NCBI GenBank assembly: GCA_947463775.1
Contig: CANHVD010000037.1
Coordinates: forward strand, 1 to 18,101
Origin: Planctomycetaceae bacterium
Lineage (GTDB): Bacteria > Planctomycetota > Planctomycetia > Planctomycetales > Planctomycetaceae
Length of the DNA stretch: 18,101 nucleotides
Reading direction: 5' to 3'
Position 1 is the first letter of the stretch, and each line of letters opens with the position of its first letter. Under the pieces are notes generated by a model. It was not told the origin of the DNA. It ran no database searches and saw nothing but the letters and a program-made list of their open reading frames with translations. This document shows, one piece after another, positions 1-7,430 of this stretch. The position numbers and the translations under genes were made by a program.

Positions 1-550
1 GGTGCTTCTTGACGACTCGACGAGGAATCTGGTCAAGCACATTGTCTTCCGGCAACATGTCTTCCAGATCAACGTAAGGTAAACGCAACTCCACCGCCAG
101 CGCGCGAGTTGCATCGGCGGGCTCAACCAACTTCATCTGAATCACAGCATCGCGATGATTAAGTCCTCGTGCTTCCGCGAAATGCTCGATCTCAGAAACC
201 TGAGACCGTTTTATCAGACTCTTTGCGATCAAATAATCGAGCGTCGATTTTGGTTCATCTTCCTCTGTATTTGACTGTTCTCGCCCCAACGACAGATCGT
301 ATTCGTGCTTTCCGTCCGGATCTGTCAGGCACAGCATGGCCTTAGCCATCTCGTTCAGCAATTCCTGCGAACGAAGGAGATACTGTCCGGTCGCATACTT
401 TCGCACATGCCCGTTGAGCTTGCGATAATTGCCGCGGATCTTCTCGGCGTCGTCCTCGAACATGACCAGACGCAATAACGTGTAATAATCCGGCGGACGA
501 TCACCTTCGGGAATCCCCAGCCATTCCTTGTAGACGTCGATTTCAGACAC
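1..550 (-). CDS. J-like domain + GspE/PilB N-terminal (MshEN-like) domain protein, C-terminus cut by window edge
   Basis: The first 183 residues are visible, read from a GTG at 550-548 with GAGGGG 7-8 nt upstream; no other in-frame start fits as well. Residues 1-90 begin VSEIDVYKEWLGIPEGDRPP and continue DYYTLLRL, the opening of a planctomycete domain usually found in front of kinase-like or other signalling modules and resembling a DnaJ-type helical fold (a chain ending in 'CLTDPDGKHEYD', like the J-domain 'L.dp..R..YD'). Residues 100-183 (STLDYLIAKSLIKRSQVSEI, then ALAVELRLPYVDLEDMLPED and a 'IPRRVVKKH' end) match the pattern of the T2SSE-N/MshEN domain that precedes type II secretion and type IV pilus ATPases and can bind cyclic di-GMP. 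What follows is outside the window, so an ATPase may or may not be attached. Family recognition is from sequence pattern only; the domain boundaries are approximate. Confidence 0.75.
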   Translation of the reverse strand, partial: MSEIDVYKEWLGIPEGDRPPDYYTLLRLVMFEDDAEKIRGNYRKLNGHVRKYATGQYLLRSQELLNEMAKAMLCLTDPDGKHEYDLSLGREQSNTEEDEPKSTLDYLIAKSLIKRSQVSEIEHFAEARGLNHRDAVIQMKLVEPADATRALAVELRLPYVDLEDMLPEDNVLDQIPRRVVKKH

Positions 551-593
551 GCAATTGACTCCCCTCGGCAGTTTCAGATCTCAGAACGGCGAA

Positions 594-621
594 AGTATAC
601 TCTTCGCACGGTGTGCGTAAA
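594..621 (-). promoter_or_regulatory. sigma70-type promoter for the J-like/MshEN gene
   Basis: On the minus strand TTTACG (621-616; 4 of 6 to TTGACA) and TATACT (599-594; 5 of 6 to TATAAT) are separated by 16 nt. Transcription would start near 587 and give a leader of about 37 nt before the GTG at 550. The site lies wholly between the stop of the creatininase gene and this gene, so the latter can be transcribed independently. Planctomycete promoter consensus is poorly known, hence moderate confidence. Confidence 0.45.
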
Positions 622-632
622 CCGGCCCGGTG

Positions 633-1415
633 TTAAAACGGGAAACGAGCATCGATCTCCGCATGCGAAAGGTCGCAGAGAAATCTCGAAAGCCGATCCA
701 CCATAACTTCCATCAACTGCCGCCCCTTTTCCGCGGTTGCCGCGTGAGGATTTCCGGCTCCGGTGTTCGTTGTCAGCAAATGCCACGGCCGAGTAATCGA
801 GACCCAGCCACTATTGACGGCTTCCAGACGCGTTTCCGCGGTCAACCCATCATCGGCGGCCAGACTTCCATCCGGATGCTGTGCGACAAGGTGGCCAAAG
901 TAGGCAAGTCCCAGCGAGGTCTCAACTTCCCCAGCGTGATCGTCCGCCTCCTGAAAAATCGTCTTCTTGACGTCGGCGGTCAGGCCGCGAAACCAGTCAC
1001 ACAGAAACAATTGCACGGATGTCTTGCCATGCAACTCCCTCAGCAGCGGCTTAAACTCGTTCCCGCCATGACTATTCAGAATCAACAGCTTTCGAATGCC
1101 ATGTCCTTCCAGAGACTCCACAAGATCCTGAATCACTCGCGCCAGTGTTGATGGATTCAGATTCATCGACAAGCGGCATTGAGACTGATTCGTTTCGGTG
1201 CCATACGGAATCGTCGGCAGCAGGACCACCTTGGCGCCTCGGTTCCATGCGGCTTCACACGATCGGCTTCCAATTGCTTCAGCCTCAAACGTGTCAGTCC
1301 CGTACGGCAAATGCAGATTGTGAGGCTCCGTGGCCCCCATCGGCAACACGGCCACCTGATACTCACACACCTTCACATGAGCGTAATTCGTTTCCGCCAG
1401 GATCCACGGACGCAT
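633..1415 (-). CDS. creatininase family amidohydrolase
   Basis: A 260-residue protein of the creatininase/creatinine amidohydrolase family, metal-dependent cytoplasmic hydrolases of cyclic or linear amides that also include the mycofactocin peptidase MftE and formamide hydrolases of riboflavin/F420 synthesis. Visible family motifs: LPMGATEPHNLHLPYGTD at residues 24-41 (E30, H32, H35 and D41 correspond to the family's E-x-H-x-x-H...D metal site), NSHGGN at 114-119, DDHAGEVETS at 158-167 (second metal/catalytic region) and GAGNPHAATAEKG near the C-terminus. The open frame extends 13 codons further to a TTG at 1454, but the ATG at 1415 is preceded by GGAGAAG at good spacing and starts MRPWILAETNYA, so I chose it. 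A possible -10 (TATGAT) lies at 1469-1464. The substrate cannot be told from sequence, and no creatine or mycofactocin genes are nearby. Confidence 0.9.
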   Translation of the reverse strand: MRPWILAETNYAHVKVCEYQVAVLPMGATEPHNLHLPYGTDTFEAEAIGSRSCEAAWNRGAKVVLLPTIPYGTETNQSQCRLSMNLNPSTLARVIQDLVESLEGHGIRKLLILNSHGGNEFKPLLRELHGKTSVQLFLCDWFRGLTADVKKTIFQEADDHAGEVETSLGLAYFGHLVAQHPDGSLAADDGLTAETRLEAVNSGWVSITRPWHLLTTNTGAGNPHAATAEKGRQLMEVMVDRLSRFLCDLSHAEIDARFPF

Positions 1416-1545
1416 CAATCTTCTCCGACAGAAATGTTCTCGTTCACGACTCAATCACCAAGCATCATAGCGGAACAGCGGGCAACGCAATGATCTCCCG
1501 CGCCAGAGAAGTGACATTTCTGCGGCTGCGTTGTTCCAGTCTCGA

Positions 1546-1575
1546 CCTTGGACTGCTGCAGCCTGCTGCCGCTTT
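1546..1575 (-). repeat. inverted half copy of the GGCAGCAGGCTGCC repeat
   Basis: On the minus strand this 30-nt stretch matches the right half of the 55-bp repeat at 1633-1687 with one mismatch (29 of 30; CTGCAGCAG instead of CTGCCGCAG). It faces the full copy, so the transcript of this interval could fold into a long stem of about 30 bp with an 82-nt loop. Confidence 0.8.
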
Positions 1576-1632
1576 CCGATCCATAGCCTGCTGTGGATCA
1601 CAGCTCTGGAGCTAAACAAAGATCTGACCCAA

Positions 1633-1687
1633 GGTTTGGCAGCAGGCTGCCTGCACCAAAGCGGCAGCAGGCTGCCGCAGTCCAAGG
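1633..1687 (+). repeat. 55-bp dispersed palindromic repeat, copy A
   Basis: Contains GGCAGCAGGCTGCC twice. The second is extended to GCGGCAGCAGGCTGCCGC, an 8-bp inverted repeat with a 2-nt centre. It is 54 of 55 identical to copy B at 2489-2543, in the same orientation. It looks like a REP-type intergenic element. Confidence 0.9.
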
Positions 1688-1728
1688 GGCACGAGATCCC
1701 TCGCTTCGATCACGCAGTTGTATGTCAG

Positions 1729-2244
1729 TCAGAAGTTGAAATGGTAATGGATATACAATTTATTTGACTTTGAATCTACAGCGACGACGTACAGCGGGCC
1801 TTCACCCCCAGCAAGCGAGTGTGAGCACGCAAAGTACTCGACGTCCACTGGACTCGTTGGCCACCATCCGGACACACGCGAGTTAACTTCCGATTGAATC
1901 CGATTTGCATCGCTGGACGGAATGGTCTTTAAGTCCAACGCGGTTGCGACAACCTTGAGCAGTGGGGCGGAGAGCGGAACTCTGCAAACTGCGGTACTAT
2001 CAACCCAACCGGGTTTTCCGCGAAGCAAACAAACCTGAAATTGAGTAACATCAAGGTCTGCGTCCTTGATTGCTCGATGAATGTCGCGAATCGGCTCGGG
2101 CCAATCAGCGATCACAGGTAATGGTCCGACTGGGGTGGTATCACGCCAAGCGTAGTCAACATACACTTTTAGAATCAATGGCGAGATTAGGACCAGACCG
2201 ACCCAGAGGAGAAAAGCTTTGCCTGACCATCCCATCTTCGTCAT
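1729..2244 (-). CDS. hypothetical membrane-anchored protein
   Basis: A 171-residue protein I do not recognise. Residues 7-29 (SGKAFLLWVGLVLISPLILK and following) form one hydrophobic segment, probably an N-terminal membrane anchor or uncleaved signal; the rest is soluble and presumably outside the cytoplasm. It holds cysteines (in FQVCLLRGKPG, AVCRVPL and EYFACSHS) that could form disulfides, and ends in an aromatic/His-rich stretch YIHYHFNF. Function is unknown. ATG at 2244 is preceded by TTGAGG on the minus strand at normal spacing, and that ribosome binding site lies inside an inverted repeat (2251-2319). The gene is the only one between two direct 55-bp repeats. The ORF reads as a coherent protein, but no relative is known to me. 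Confidence 0.6.
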   Translation of the reverse strand: MTKMGWSGKAFLLWVGLVLISPLILKVYVDYAWRDTTPVGPLPVIADWPEPIRDIHRAIKDADLDVTQFQVCLLRGKPGWVDSTAVCRVPLSAPLLKVVATALDLKTIPSSDANRIQSEVNSRVSGWWPTSPVDVEYFACSHSLAGGEGPLYVVAVDSKSNKLYIHYHFNF

Positions 2245-2250
2245 ATCTGC

Positions 2251-2319
2251 CTCAACATATCGCGACTGAAGAACTTTGTATCAGGCGTTTAGCGAACGTT
2301 GATATGTTGATATGTTGAG
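2251..2319 (-). promoter_or_regulatory. inverted repeat covering the ribosome binding site of the orphan gene
   Basis: CTCAACATATC at 2251-2261 is an exact inverted match to GATATGTTGAG at 2309-2319. A second register, GATATGTTGA at 2301-2310, overlaps it because TTGATATG is repeated in tandem. In the minus-strand transcript the 3' arm includes most of the TTGAGG ribosome binding site in front of ATG 2244. It could be an RNA hairpin that hides the site or a paired operator; neither is proven. Confidence 0.4.
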
Positions 2320-2488
2320 TTGAACTTCATCGCATTGCTAACTTAACACAAGGCTAACTCAGCCCACGGTGGGATCAATTTCAGTCACTCTGCGGCTGCA
2401 GCAAGCTTACCGATGTCGGCTGAGCTTGTCACCCGACACTCAGGAACTCACGGTGACCGGAACTTTAAAGAAATCCCCAACTCCGAGC

Positions 2489-2543
2489 GGTTTGGCAGCA
2501 GGCTGCCTGCACGAAAGCGGCAGCAGGCTGCCGCAGTCCAAGG
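2489..2543 (+). repeat. 55-bp dispersed palindromic repeat, copy B
   Basis: 54 of 55 identical to copy A (1633-1687), same orientation, with the same doubled GGCAGCAGGCTGCC core. It lies about 90 nt in front of the sulfatase start and creates a misleading in-frame extension of that gene. Confidence 0.9.
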
Positions 2544-2631
2544 AGGACCTTGCGCGTGTACCGCTTTCAACAATCCGATATCATCTGCCACCCGCTTGAG
2601 ATGGCTCCTGACCGAACAAGGCACATGCCCA

Positions 2632-4473
2632 ATGAGATATCGCCTTAACCTGACAACGCTGATCTTTATACTAATTTCGAGTGTGACTTCAGCCGCCGAA
2701 AGCCCGAACATTGTCTGGATCAGCTGCGAAGATATCAGTCCTCAATTGGGCTGCTATGGTGACTCCACGGCCACGACGCCGAACCTCGACAAGTTCGCCG
2801 CCGAAAGCACTCTGTTTACACACGCCTTTTCCTGCCATGGCGTTTGCGCACCAAGTCGCACGGGGATCATCACAGGGATGTATCCTATTTCGTTGGGTGC
2901 CAATCACATGCGATCAAAGGCCGTTTTGCCGGATCATGTGAAGCTCTTCCCACAGTACTTGAAGGAAGCTGGTTACTACTGCACAAACAACAGTAAGACA
3001 GACTACAACCTCGTCTGGAATCAGAAAGCAGTCTGGAATGAGTCTTCCGGGAAAGCTCACTGGAAGAATCGCCCGTCAAAGGAAACGCCCTTCTTTGCTG
3101 TCTTCAACCTGACGATGACTCACGAAAGCAAAGTCTGGCCAAAGGGCTGGATTGATGTCGTCAATGATCTTCCTGAATCGCAGCGCCACAAAGCCGAGGA
3201 CATGATTGTTCCTCCGCTTTATCCTGATACACCCGCCGTCCGAGAAGACCTCGCGCGATTGGCGGACATTATTACTGTGATGGATCAAGAGGTGGGAACT
3301 CTGCTGCAGGAATTATCAGACGCCGGCCTTGCAGAGAACACGATCGTGATGTTTTGGTCCGATCACGGCAATGGACTTCCTCGCTCCAAACGCTGGACAT
3401 ACGACAGCGGGTCTCATGTCCCGCTGATAGTTCGAGTTCCAGAAAGCCTGCGCGAGCAATATCAGGCAGCCCCTGCCGGAACACACGACGACCGAATGGT
3501 CAGCCTGATTGATCTCGGGCCAACTGTCTTAACCGTCGCCGGAATTCCAACACCAGCAAATATGCATGGCAGCTCGTTTCTGGGTGACCGCAGGAACAAA
3601 GGCCCCGAGTTTATTCACGGAGCTCGTGATCGACTGGACGAACGTTTCGATATGGTGCGTACGGTTCGCAGTCGCACTCATCGATACGTCAGAAATCTGA
3701 TGCCCTGGCGCCCGGCGCTGCAACACGTGGCCTATGGCGAACAGAACGAGATCCTGCGCGACATGCGACGACTCCTGGCTGCGGGTGAGTTAGCCCCGCA
3801 AATTTCACAATGGTTCGATTCTCCTCGAGCGGCTGAAGAGCTTTACGATCTTGAAGCCGACCCGTGGGAGTTGGTCAATCTGGCGGATGATCCCGCTCAC
3901 AAAGCCACGCTGGAAACACTTCGAACAGAATGTGATCGCTGGCAGGTCGAAGTCCGAGATGTTCACCTGCTACCCGAGATCATGCTCGATGAAGCCGAAC
4001 GTGAATACGGCTCTCGCTGGAAGACTTTTCAGGGCGAAGAAGGAAAGCTTCGAATTCAAAGATTGCTGGAAGCTGCAAAACAAACGTCGCGTCTCGACCC
4101 AATAACAGCAAAGGCGGTTTCCGGTCAGCTCGACAGCGATCCAGCCGTCCGCTGGTGGCAGCTCACGTTGCTGGCTCGTGCGGGAAATGCGGAACAGTTT
4201 GCGGACATACTGAGTAAAGAAATTCGTTCATCGAATCCCGCAATTCAACTCGCCGCAGCAGCAGGCTTGGCACGAGCCAACAGGACAGAAGACGCTGCTG
4301 CTGCCTTCAAGGCTCTGATCAAATCCGAAAACACATTTGTCCGCCATGCAGCGATGCTGGAAATCGATGAAGCCGGTGAACAGATCATCAACGCGGTGCG
4401 AGACGATATCACGGCTGGGCCCGACGAAGAGTATGTTCGTCGCTTGTATGAACATGCGACGAAGTCAGAATAA
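2632..4473 (+). CDS. secreted type I sulfatase (formylglycine-dependent)
   Basis: A 613-residue sulfatase that hydrolyses sulfate esters, very likely on a polysaccharide-derived or other organic substrate, after export. MRYRLNL followed by a hydrophobic run to A21-A22 is a signal peptide, which fixes the start at 2632; the frame is open further upstream, but only through a repeat. The sulfatase fold starts at N26 (NIVWISCEDISP), with metal-binding D34. The formylglycine cysteine is C72 in C-A-P-S-R (72-76) followed by TGIITGMYP, and the distal metal motif SDHG is around D244-H245. MTHES near the middle is also typical. Residues from about 485 to 600 are a helical, HEAT-like tail (DPAVRWWQL..., NPAIQLAAAAGLA, VRHAAMLEI), seen in some planctomycete sulfatases. 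Activity needs a formylglycine-generating enzyme elsewhere. The downstream aldolase starts 46 nt after the stop, suggesting cotranscription. The substrate cannot be inferred. Confidence 0.95.
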   Translation: MRYRLNLTTLIFILISSVTSAAESPNIVWISCEDISPQLGCYGDSTATTPNLDKFAAESTLFTHAFSCHGVCAPSRTGIITGMYPISLGANHMRSKAVLPDHVKLFPQYLKEAGYYCTNNSKTDYNLVWNQKAVWNESSGKAHWKNRPSKETPFFAVFNLTMTHESKVWPKGWIDVVNDLPESQRHKAEDMIVPPLYPDTPAVREDLARLADIITVMDQEVGTLLQELSDAGLAENTIVMFWSDHGNGLPRSKRWTYDSGSHVPLIVRVPESLREQYQAAPAGTHDDRMVSLIDLGPTVLTVAGIPTPANMHGSSFLGDRRNKGPEFIHGARDRLDERFDMVRTVRSRTHRYVRNLMPWRPALQHVAYGEQNEILRDMRRLLAAGELAPQISQWFDSPRAAEELYDLEADPWELVNLADDPAHKATLETLRTECDRWQVEVRDVHLLPEIMLDEAEREYGSRWKTFQGEEGKLRIQRLLEAAKQTSRLDPITAKAVSGQLDSDPAVRWWQLTLLARAGNAEQFADILSKEIRSSNPAIQLAAAAGLARANRTEDAAAAFKALIKSENTFVRHAAMLEIDEAGEQIINAVRDDITAGPDEEYVRRLYEHATKSE

Positions 4474-4519
4474 TTCAGTGGCCAGACCAACCGATTCCTT
4501 TTCCGATTTTGAGTCTCAG

Positions 4520-5464
4520 ATGTCTCCATTCTCGCAACTCCGCCCGCGTCGAAGAATCACCGGGATGTCAGCAGTGCTTCTGCCGTTTCTTGCTTCCGGT
4601 GAAGTTGACTGGAGTTCATTCGAAGCTCATGTCGCCCGCACTTGTGACGCTGGTCTTTCACCCGCAATCAACATGGACACGGGCTACGTCAACCTGCTGG
4701 ATGACTCAACGCGGCTGGAAGTCCTGCGGAGAACTCAGGCTGTGACCGCTGGTCGGATGTATGTTGCCGGAGCATTTGTGAAAGATGCGCCGGGGAGCAC
4801 TTTCAATTTGTCTCTGTACAGCCAAAGAATGGACGAAATTCAAAAGCATGGCGGCACGCCAGTGACCTTTCAGTCATACGGACTGACACAGCAAGCAGAC
4901 GCAGACATCATCAACGCTTACGCCCAAATTGGTAAAGCCTGCGACAAGTTCATTGGCTTCGAGCTGGGAACGATGTTCGCTCCCTTTGGACGAATCTACA
5001 GCGAACAGGTCTATCGCGGACTACTGCAGATCCCTCAATGCCTCGGCGCAAAACATTCCTCGCTGCAGCGTGAACTCGAATGGCAAAGACTGAAATGGCG
5101 GGATGAGATTCGTCCCGACTTTATGGTTCTGACCGGCAACGACCTGGCGATTGATATGGTCATGTACGGCAGCGACTACCTGCTGGGCCTCAGCAGTTTT
5201 GCACCGGATTTGTTTGCCAAACGAGATGCCATGTGGGCTGCGGGCGATGCGGATTTCTTCCAGTTGAATGATGTCCTGCAGTATCTGGGATTCTTCGCAT
5301 TTCGAGTTCCGGTCCCCGCCTACAAACATTCAGCCGCCATGTTTCTGTATCAACGAGGCTGGCTAAAGTCGACTTTAACGCATCCTCAGAGCCCCGTACG
5401 GCCCGAAAGCGACATGCCAATTTTGGCAGAGATTCTCGCTAAATTGGGGCCGTGGCTGAATTAA
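4520..5464 (+). CDS. dihydrodipicolinate synthase/N-acetylneuraminate lyase superfamily protein (class I aldolase)
   Basis: A 314-residue TIM-barrel protein. It opens RRRITGMSAVLLPFLASGEV, the usual DHDPS/NAL start. AINMDTGYVNLL (49-60) sits where DHDPS has GTTGES; CLGAKHSSL puts K178 at the Schiff-base lysine position (DHDPS 'IIGIKEAT'); and FMVLTGNDLAIDMVMYGSDY corresponds to '[20 protein letters not shown]'. The catalytic tyrosine of the YxxP motif seems replaced (MFAP, 152-155) and the TTGES glutamate is absent, so it is probably not the lysine-pathway DapA but a retro-aldol lyase or dehydratase for a sugar acid. The frame stays open to 4337 inside the sulfatase gene. I chose ATG 4520 because it lies beyond the sulfatase stop and just ahead of the conserved region; ATG 4565 is possible, and neither has a strong ribosome binding site. 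Context suggests work with the sulfatase. Confidence 0.75.
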   Translation: MSPFSQLRPRRRITGMSAVLLPFLASGEVDWSSFEAHVARTCDAGLSPAINMDTGYVNLLDDSTRLEVLRRTQAVTAGRMYVAGAFVKDAPGSTFNLSLYSQRMDEIQKHGGTPVTFQSYGLTQQADADIINAYAQIGKACDKFIGFELGTMFAPFGRIYSEQVYRGLLQIPQCLGAKHSSLQRELEWQRLKWRDEIRPDFMVLTGNDLAIDMVMYGSDYLLGLSSFAPDLFAKRDAMWAAGDADFFQLNDVLQYLGFFAFRVPVPAYKHSAAMFLYQRGWLKSTLTHPQSPVRPESDMPILAEILAKLGPWLN

Positions 5465-5469
5465 TGCGA

Positions 5470-5481
5470 TCAGTGCACTGA
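5470..5481. repeat. 12-bp perfect palindrome TCAGTGCACTGA
   Basis: A perfect palindrome 6 nt after the aldolase stop and about 140 nt before the aspartokinase gene. It could be an operator half of some regulator or chance; nothing else supports it. Confidence 0.3.
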
Positions 5482-5620
5482 GAATCTTTCCGGTTCATCG
5501 TTCGAGAATTTCCGCAGGATGTTTCACGTGGATGACAACGGTAGAGTGGATCGATAAACTCCCCGCCTCTCGCGATTCTGCGAGTTCCCACACATGTCAC
5601 TGTTTTAGCGGGTAGAGATC

Positions 5621-7414
5621 GTGGCGGTTATTGTTCAGAAGTTTGGCGGCACCAGCGTTGCGAATGCCGGGAAAATTCGTCAGGCAGCTCAGCGGGCCGT
5701 CGATGCCAAACGCAAAGGTTACGACGTTGTCGTTGTCGTCAGCGCACGAGGTCACAAGACAGATGAACTCGTCGACCTCGCGGCGGAAATCACAAAAACG
5801 CCACGGCCACGCGAGATGGACATGCTGCTCTCCACGGGCGAACAGGAATCCGTTGCGCTCATGGCAATGGCCGTCCATGAACTGGGCGAAGAAGCCATCA
5901 GCCTGACCGGCGCGCAGATCGGTGTTTTGACCGACACGACTCACACCAAAGCACGTATCGTCAGCATCTCAACTCAGCGGATGCGCGAACTGCTGTCCGC
6001 AGGAAATATCGTCATCGCGGCCGGTTTCCAGGGCGTGGACTCGAACATGAACATCACCACGCTGGGACGTGGTGGCAGCGATACAACAGCCACAGCGCTG
6101 GCGGCCGTGATGAATGCGGAACTTTGTGAAATCTACACCGACGTCGAAGGGGTGTTTACAACTGACCCGCGTCTCGTGTCATCCGCACGAAAGGTCGAGC
6201 GGATTTCTTACGATGAGATGCTGGAACTCGCCAGCCTTGGCGCCGGCGTGATGCACTCCCGATCGATCGAGTTTGCGAAGAAGTATCGCGTCCATCTGCG
6301 AGTTCGCCCATCGTATTCCGATGGCCCAGGGACATTGATTGCTCCGGAGGCCGACGGTGTCACGTCGATTGTCAGCGGCGTCGCGTTCGTCCGTAATGAA
6401 GCGTTGATCAGTCTCGTTGGACTGCCGGATCAGCCTGGTGTCATGAGCGGTCTCTTCACCGCGCTCTCTTCAGCCAAGATTCCGGTCGATATGGTTGTGC
6501 AGAATGTCGCTCGAGAAGGCTATGCCAACGTTTCCTTCACTGTGGCGGAAGACGAACTTCCGGCAGCCATGAAGGTCGTCCAGGTGACCGCGCAAAGCCT
6601 CGGCGCACAGGAAGTCACGACTCAGACAGGCTTGTCAAAGGTCTCCATCGTCGGTCACGGGATGCAGTCACATACCGGCGTTGCGGCGCGGATGTTTCAG
6701 GTTTTGGCTAAGCATTCGATCAATATCAAAGTGGTCACCACCAGCGAGATCAAGATCTCCGTGTTGATCGATCGCGAACGTTGCAGCGATGCAGTGCTCG
6801 CGGTGCATGAAGGATTTGAGCTTCATCAGGCTAGCGCGTCATTGCCTCAGGTCGGCTATGTGGCCACAAGTCGCCGCAACGGAGCCAGCGAGGCGTCGCA
6901 AGCTGCTGTCGCTGATGACATCGTATCGCGCCTTGAAGGGATGGAAAGTATCCTTGTCAGCGACGTCTCTGCTGACATGAATCAGTCGCGAGTAACCCTC
7001 AGTAACCTGCCTGACGAATCCGGGATTGCGGAAGACATTTTCACAGCCATTGCCGAAGGCGGTGTCCTTGTCGACATGATTGTTCAGAACGTTGCTCGCG
7101 ACAATCGCGCCACCATCTCTTTCACTGTGCCGTTTGGTGATCTGGATCGATCATTGCTTCTTCTTCGAGAAGCCCTGGAACGATATGAAGGGTCCGCAGT
7201 CACTTCTGATCGACACATTGGCATGCTGACGATCGCAGGAATTGGGCTTCGCAGCCACACGGATGTGGGTCGACGAGTCTTCCGGACGCTGGGTGACAAC
7301 GGCATCAATGTGCAGATGATTAATACGAGCGAAATCAAATTGAGCATAGTGATTTCCGCATCCGAATGTGATCGGGCTCTTCAGTTGCTCCGAGCAGAGT
7401 TTGGTTTAACCTGA
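5621..7414 (+). CDS. lysC: aspartokinase with four ACT domains
   Basis: A 597-residue aspartate kinase, the first step from aspartate to lysine, threonine, methionine and diaminopimelate. The kinase domain (1 to about 250) shows K7-F-G-G-T-S, GRGGSDTTATALAAVM, YTDVEGVFTTDPR and the SYDEMLELASLGAGVMHSRS stretch. Two ACT pairs follow: ACT1 from about 263 (SLVGLPDQPGVMSGLF), ACT2 from about 340 (VSIVGHGMQSHTGVAARMF), ACT3 from about 455 (VTLSNLPDESGIAEDIF) and ACT4 from about 532 (MLTIAGIGLRSHTDVGRRVF). The usual enzyme has one pair (about 400-410 aa); the duplicated form is known from cyanobacteria and planctomycetes. The ACT domains bind end-product amino acids for feedback inhibition. Start is GTG 5621 (MAVIVQKFGG), preceded by a weak GGTAGAG. 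A weak promoter-like pair, ATGACA (5532-5537) and GATAAA (5553-5558), lies upstream. The phosphofructokinase starts 16 nt after the stop. Confidence 0.96.
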   Translation: MAVIVQKFGGTSVANAGKIRQAAQRAVDAKRKGYDVVVVVSARGHKTDELVDLAAEITKTPRPREMDMLLSTGEQESVALMAMAVHELGEEAISLTGAQIGVLTDTTHTKARIVSISTQRMRELLSAGNIVIAAGFQGVDSNMNITTLGRGGSDTTATALAAVMNAELCEIYTDVEGVFTTDPRLVSSARKVERISYDEMLELASLGAGVMHSRSIEFAKKYRVHLRVRPSYSDGPGTLIAPEADGVTSIVSGVAFVRNEALISLVGLPDQPGVMSGLFTALSSAKIPVDMVVQNVAREGYANVSFTVAEDELPAAMKVVQVTAQSLGAQEVTTQTGLSKVSIVGHGMQSHTGVAARMFQVLAKHSINIKVVTTSEIKISVLIDRERCSDAVLAVHEGFELHQASASLPQVGYVATSRRNGASEASQAAVADDIVSRLEGMESILVSDVSADMNQSRVTLSNLPDESGIAEDIFTAIAEGGVLVDMIVQNVARDNRATISFTVPFGDLDRSLLLLREALERYEGSAVTSDRHIGMLTIAGIGLRSHTDVGRRVFRTLGDNGINVQMINTSEIKLSIVISASECDRALQLLRAEFGLT

Positions 7415-7430
7415 CAGGGATGAAAACGTG

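Larger units (their letters stand above)
1416..1728. other. repeat-bearing intergenic region upstream of the creatininase gene
   Basis: Holds no convincing gene. It contains an inverted half copy (1546-1575) and a full copy (1633-1687) of the 55-bp repeat described separately. Between them are two small inverted repeats: GATCCA/TGGATC, and AGCTC/GAGCT a few bases further right. The weak promoter and ribosome binding site of the creatininase gene occupy the left part. Confidence 0.6.
2245..2631. other. intergenic region between the orphan membrane protein and the sulfatase
   Basis: A 387-bp divergent region. The left part holds the inverted repeat upstream of the orphan gene (2251-2319) and the right part the second 55-bp repeat (2489-2543). 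The sulfatase frame is open back to 2413, but that extension translates the repeat itself and has no protein character, so I treat it as noncoding. Confidence 0.6.

Noticed and set aside
630..1615. Open frames on the plus strand opposite the creatininase gene (630-1151, 1145-1615)
   Set aside because: They are antisense to conserved creatininase motifs and their translations show no protein-like pattern.
2413..2631. N-terminal extension of the sulfatase frame by 73 codons
   Set aside because: It translates the 55-bp repeat (GSRLPARKRQQAAAVQ) and precedes a clear signal peptide at 2632.
4474..5464. Calling the aldolase the lysine-pathway DapA because lysC is nearby
   Set aside because: The catalytic tyrosine and TTGES motif are not retained, and the gene is coupled to the sulfatase, not to lysC (156-nt gap).
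5569..5584. CTCGC/GCGAG 5-bp hairpin before lysC as an attenuator or riboswitch
   Set aside because: Too short, with no lysine-riboswitch core features or T run around it.
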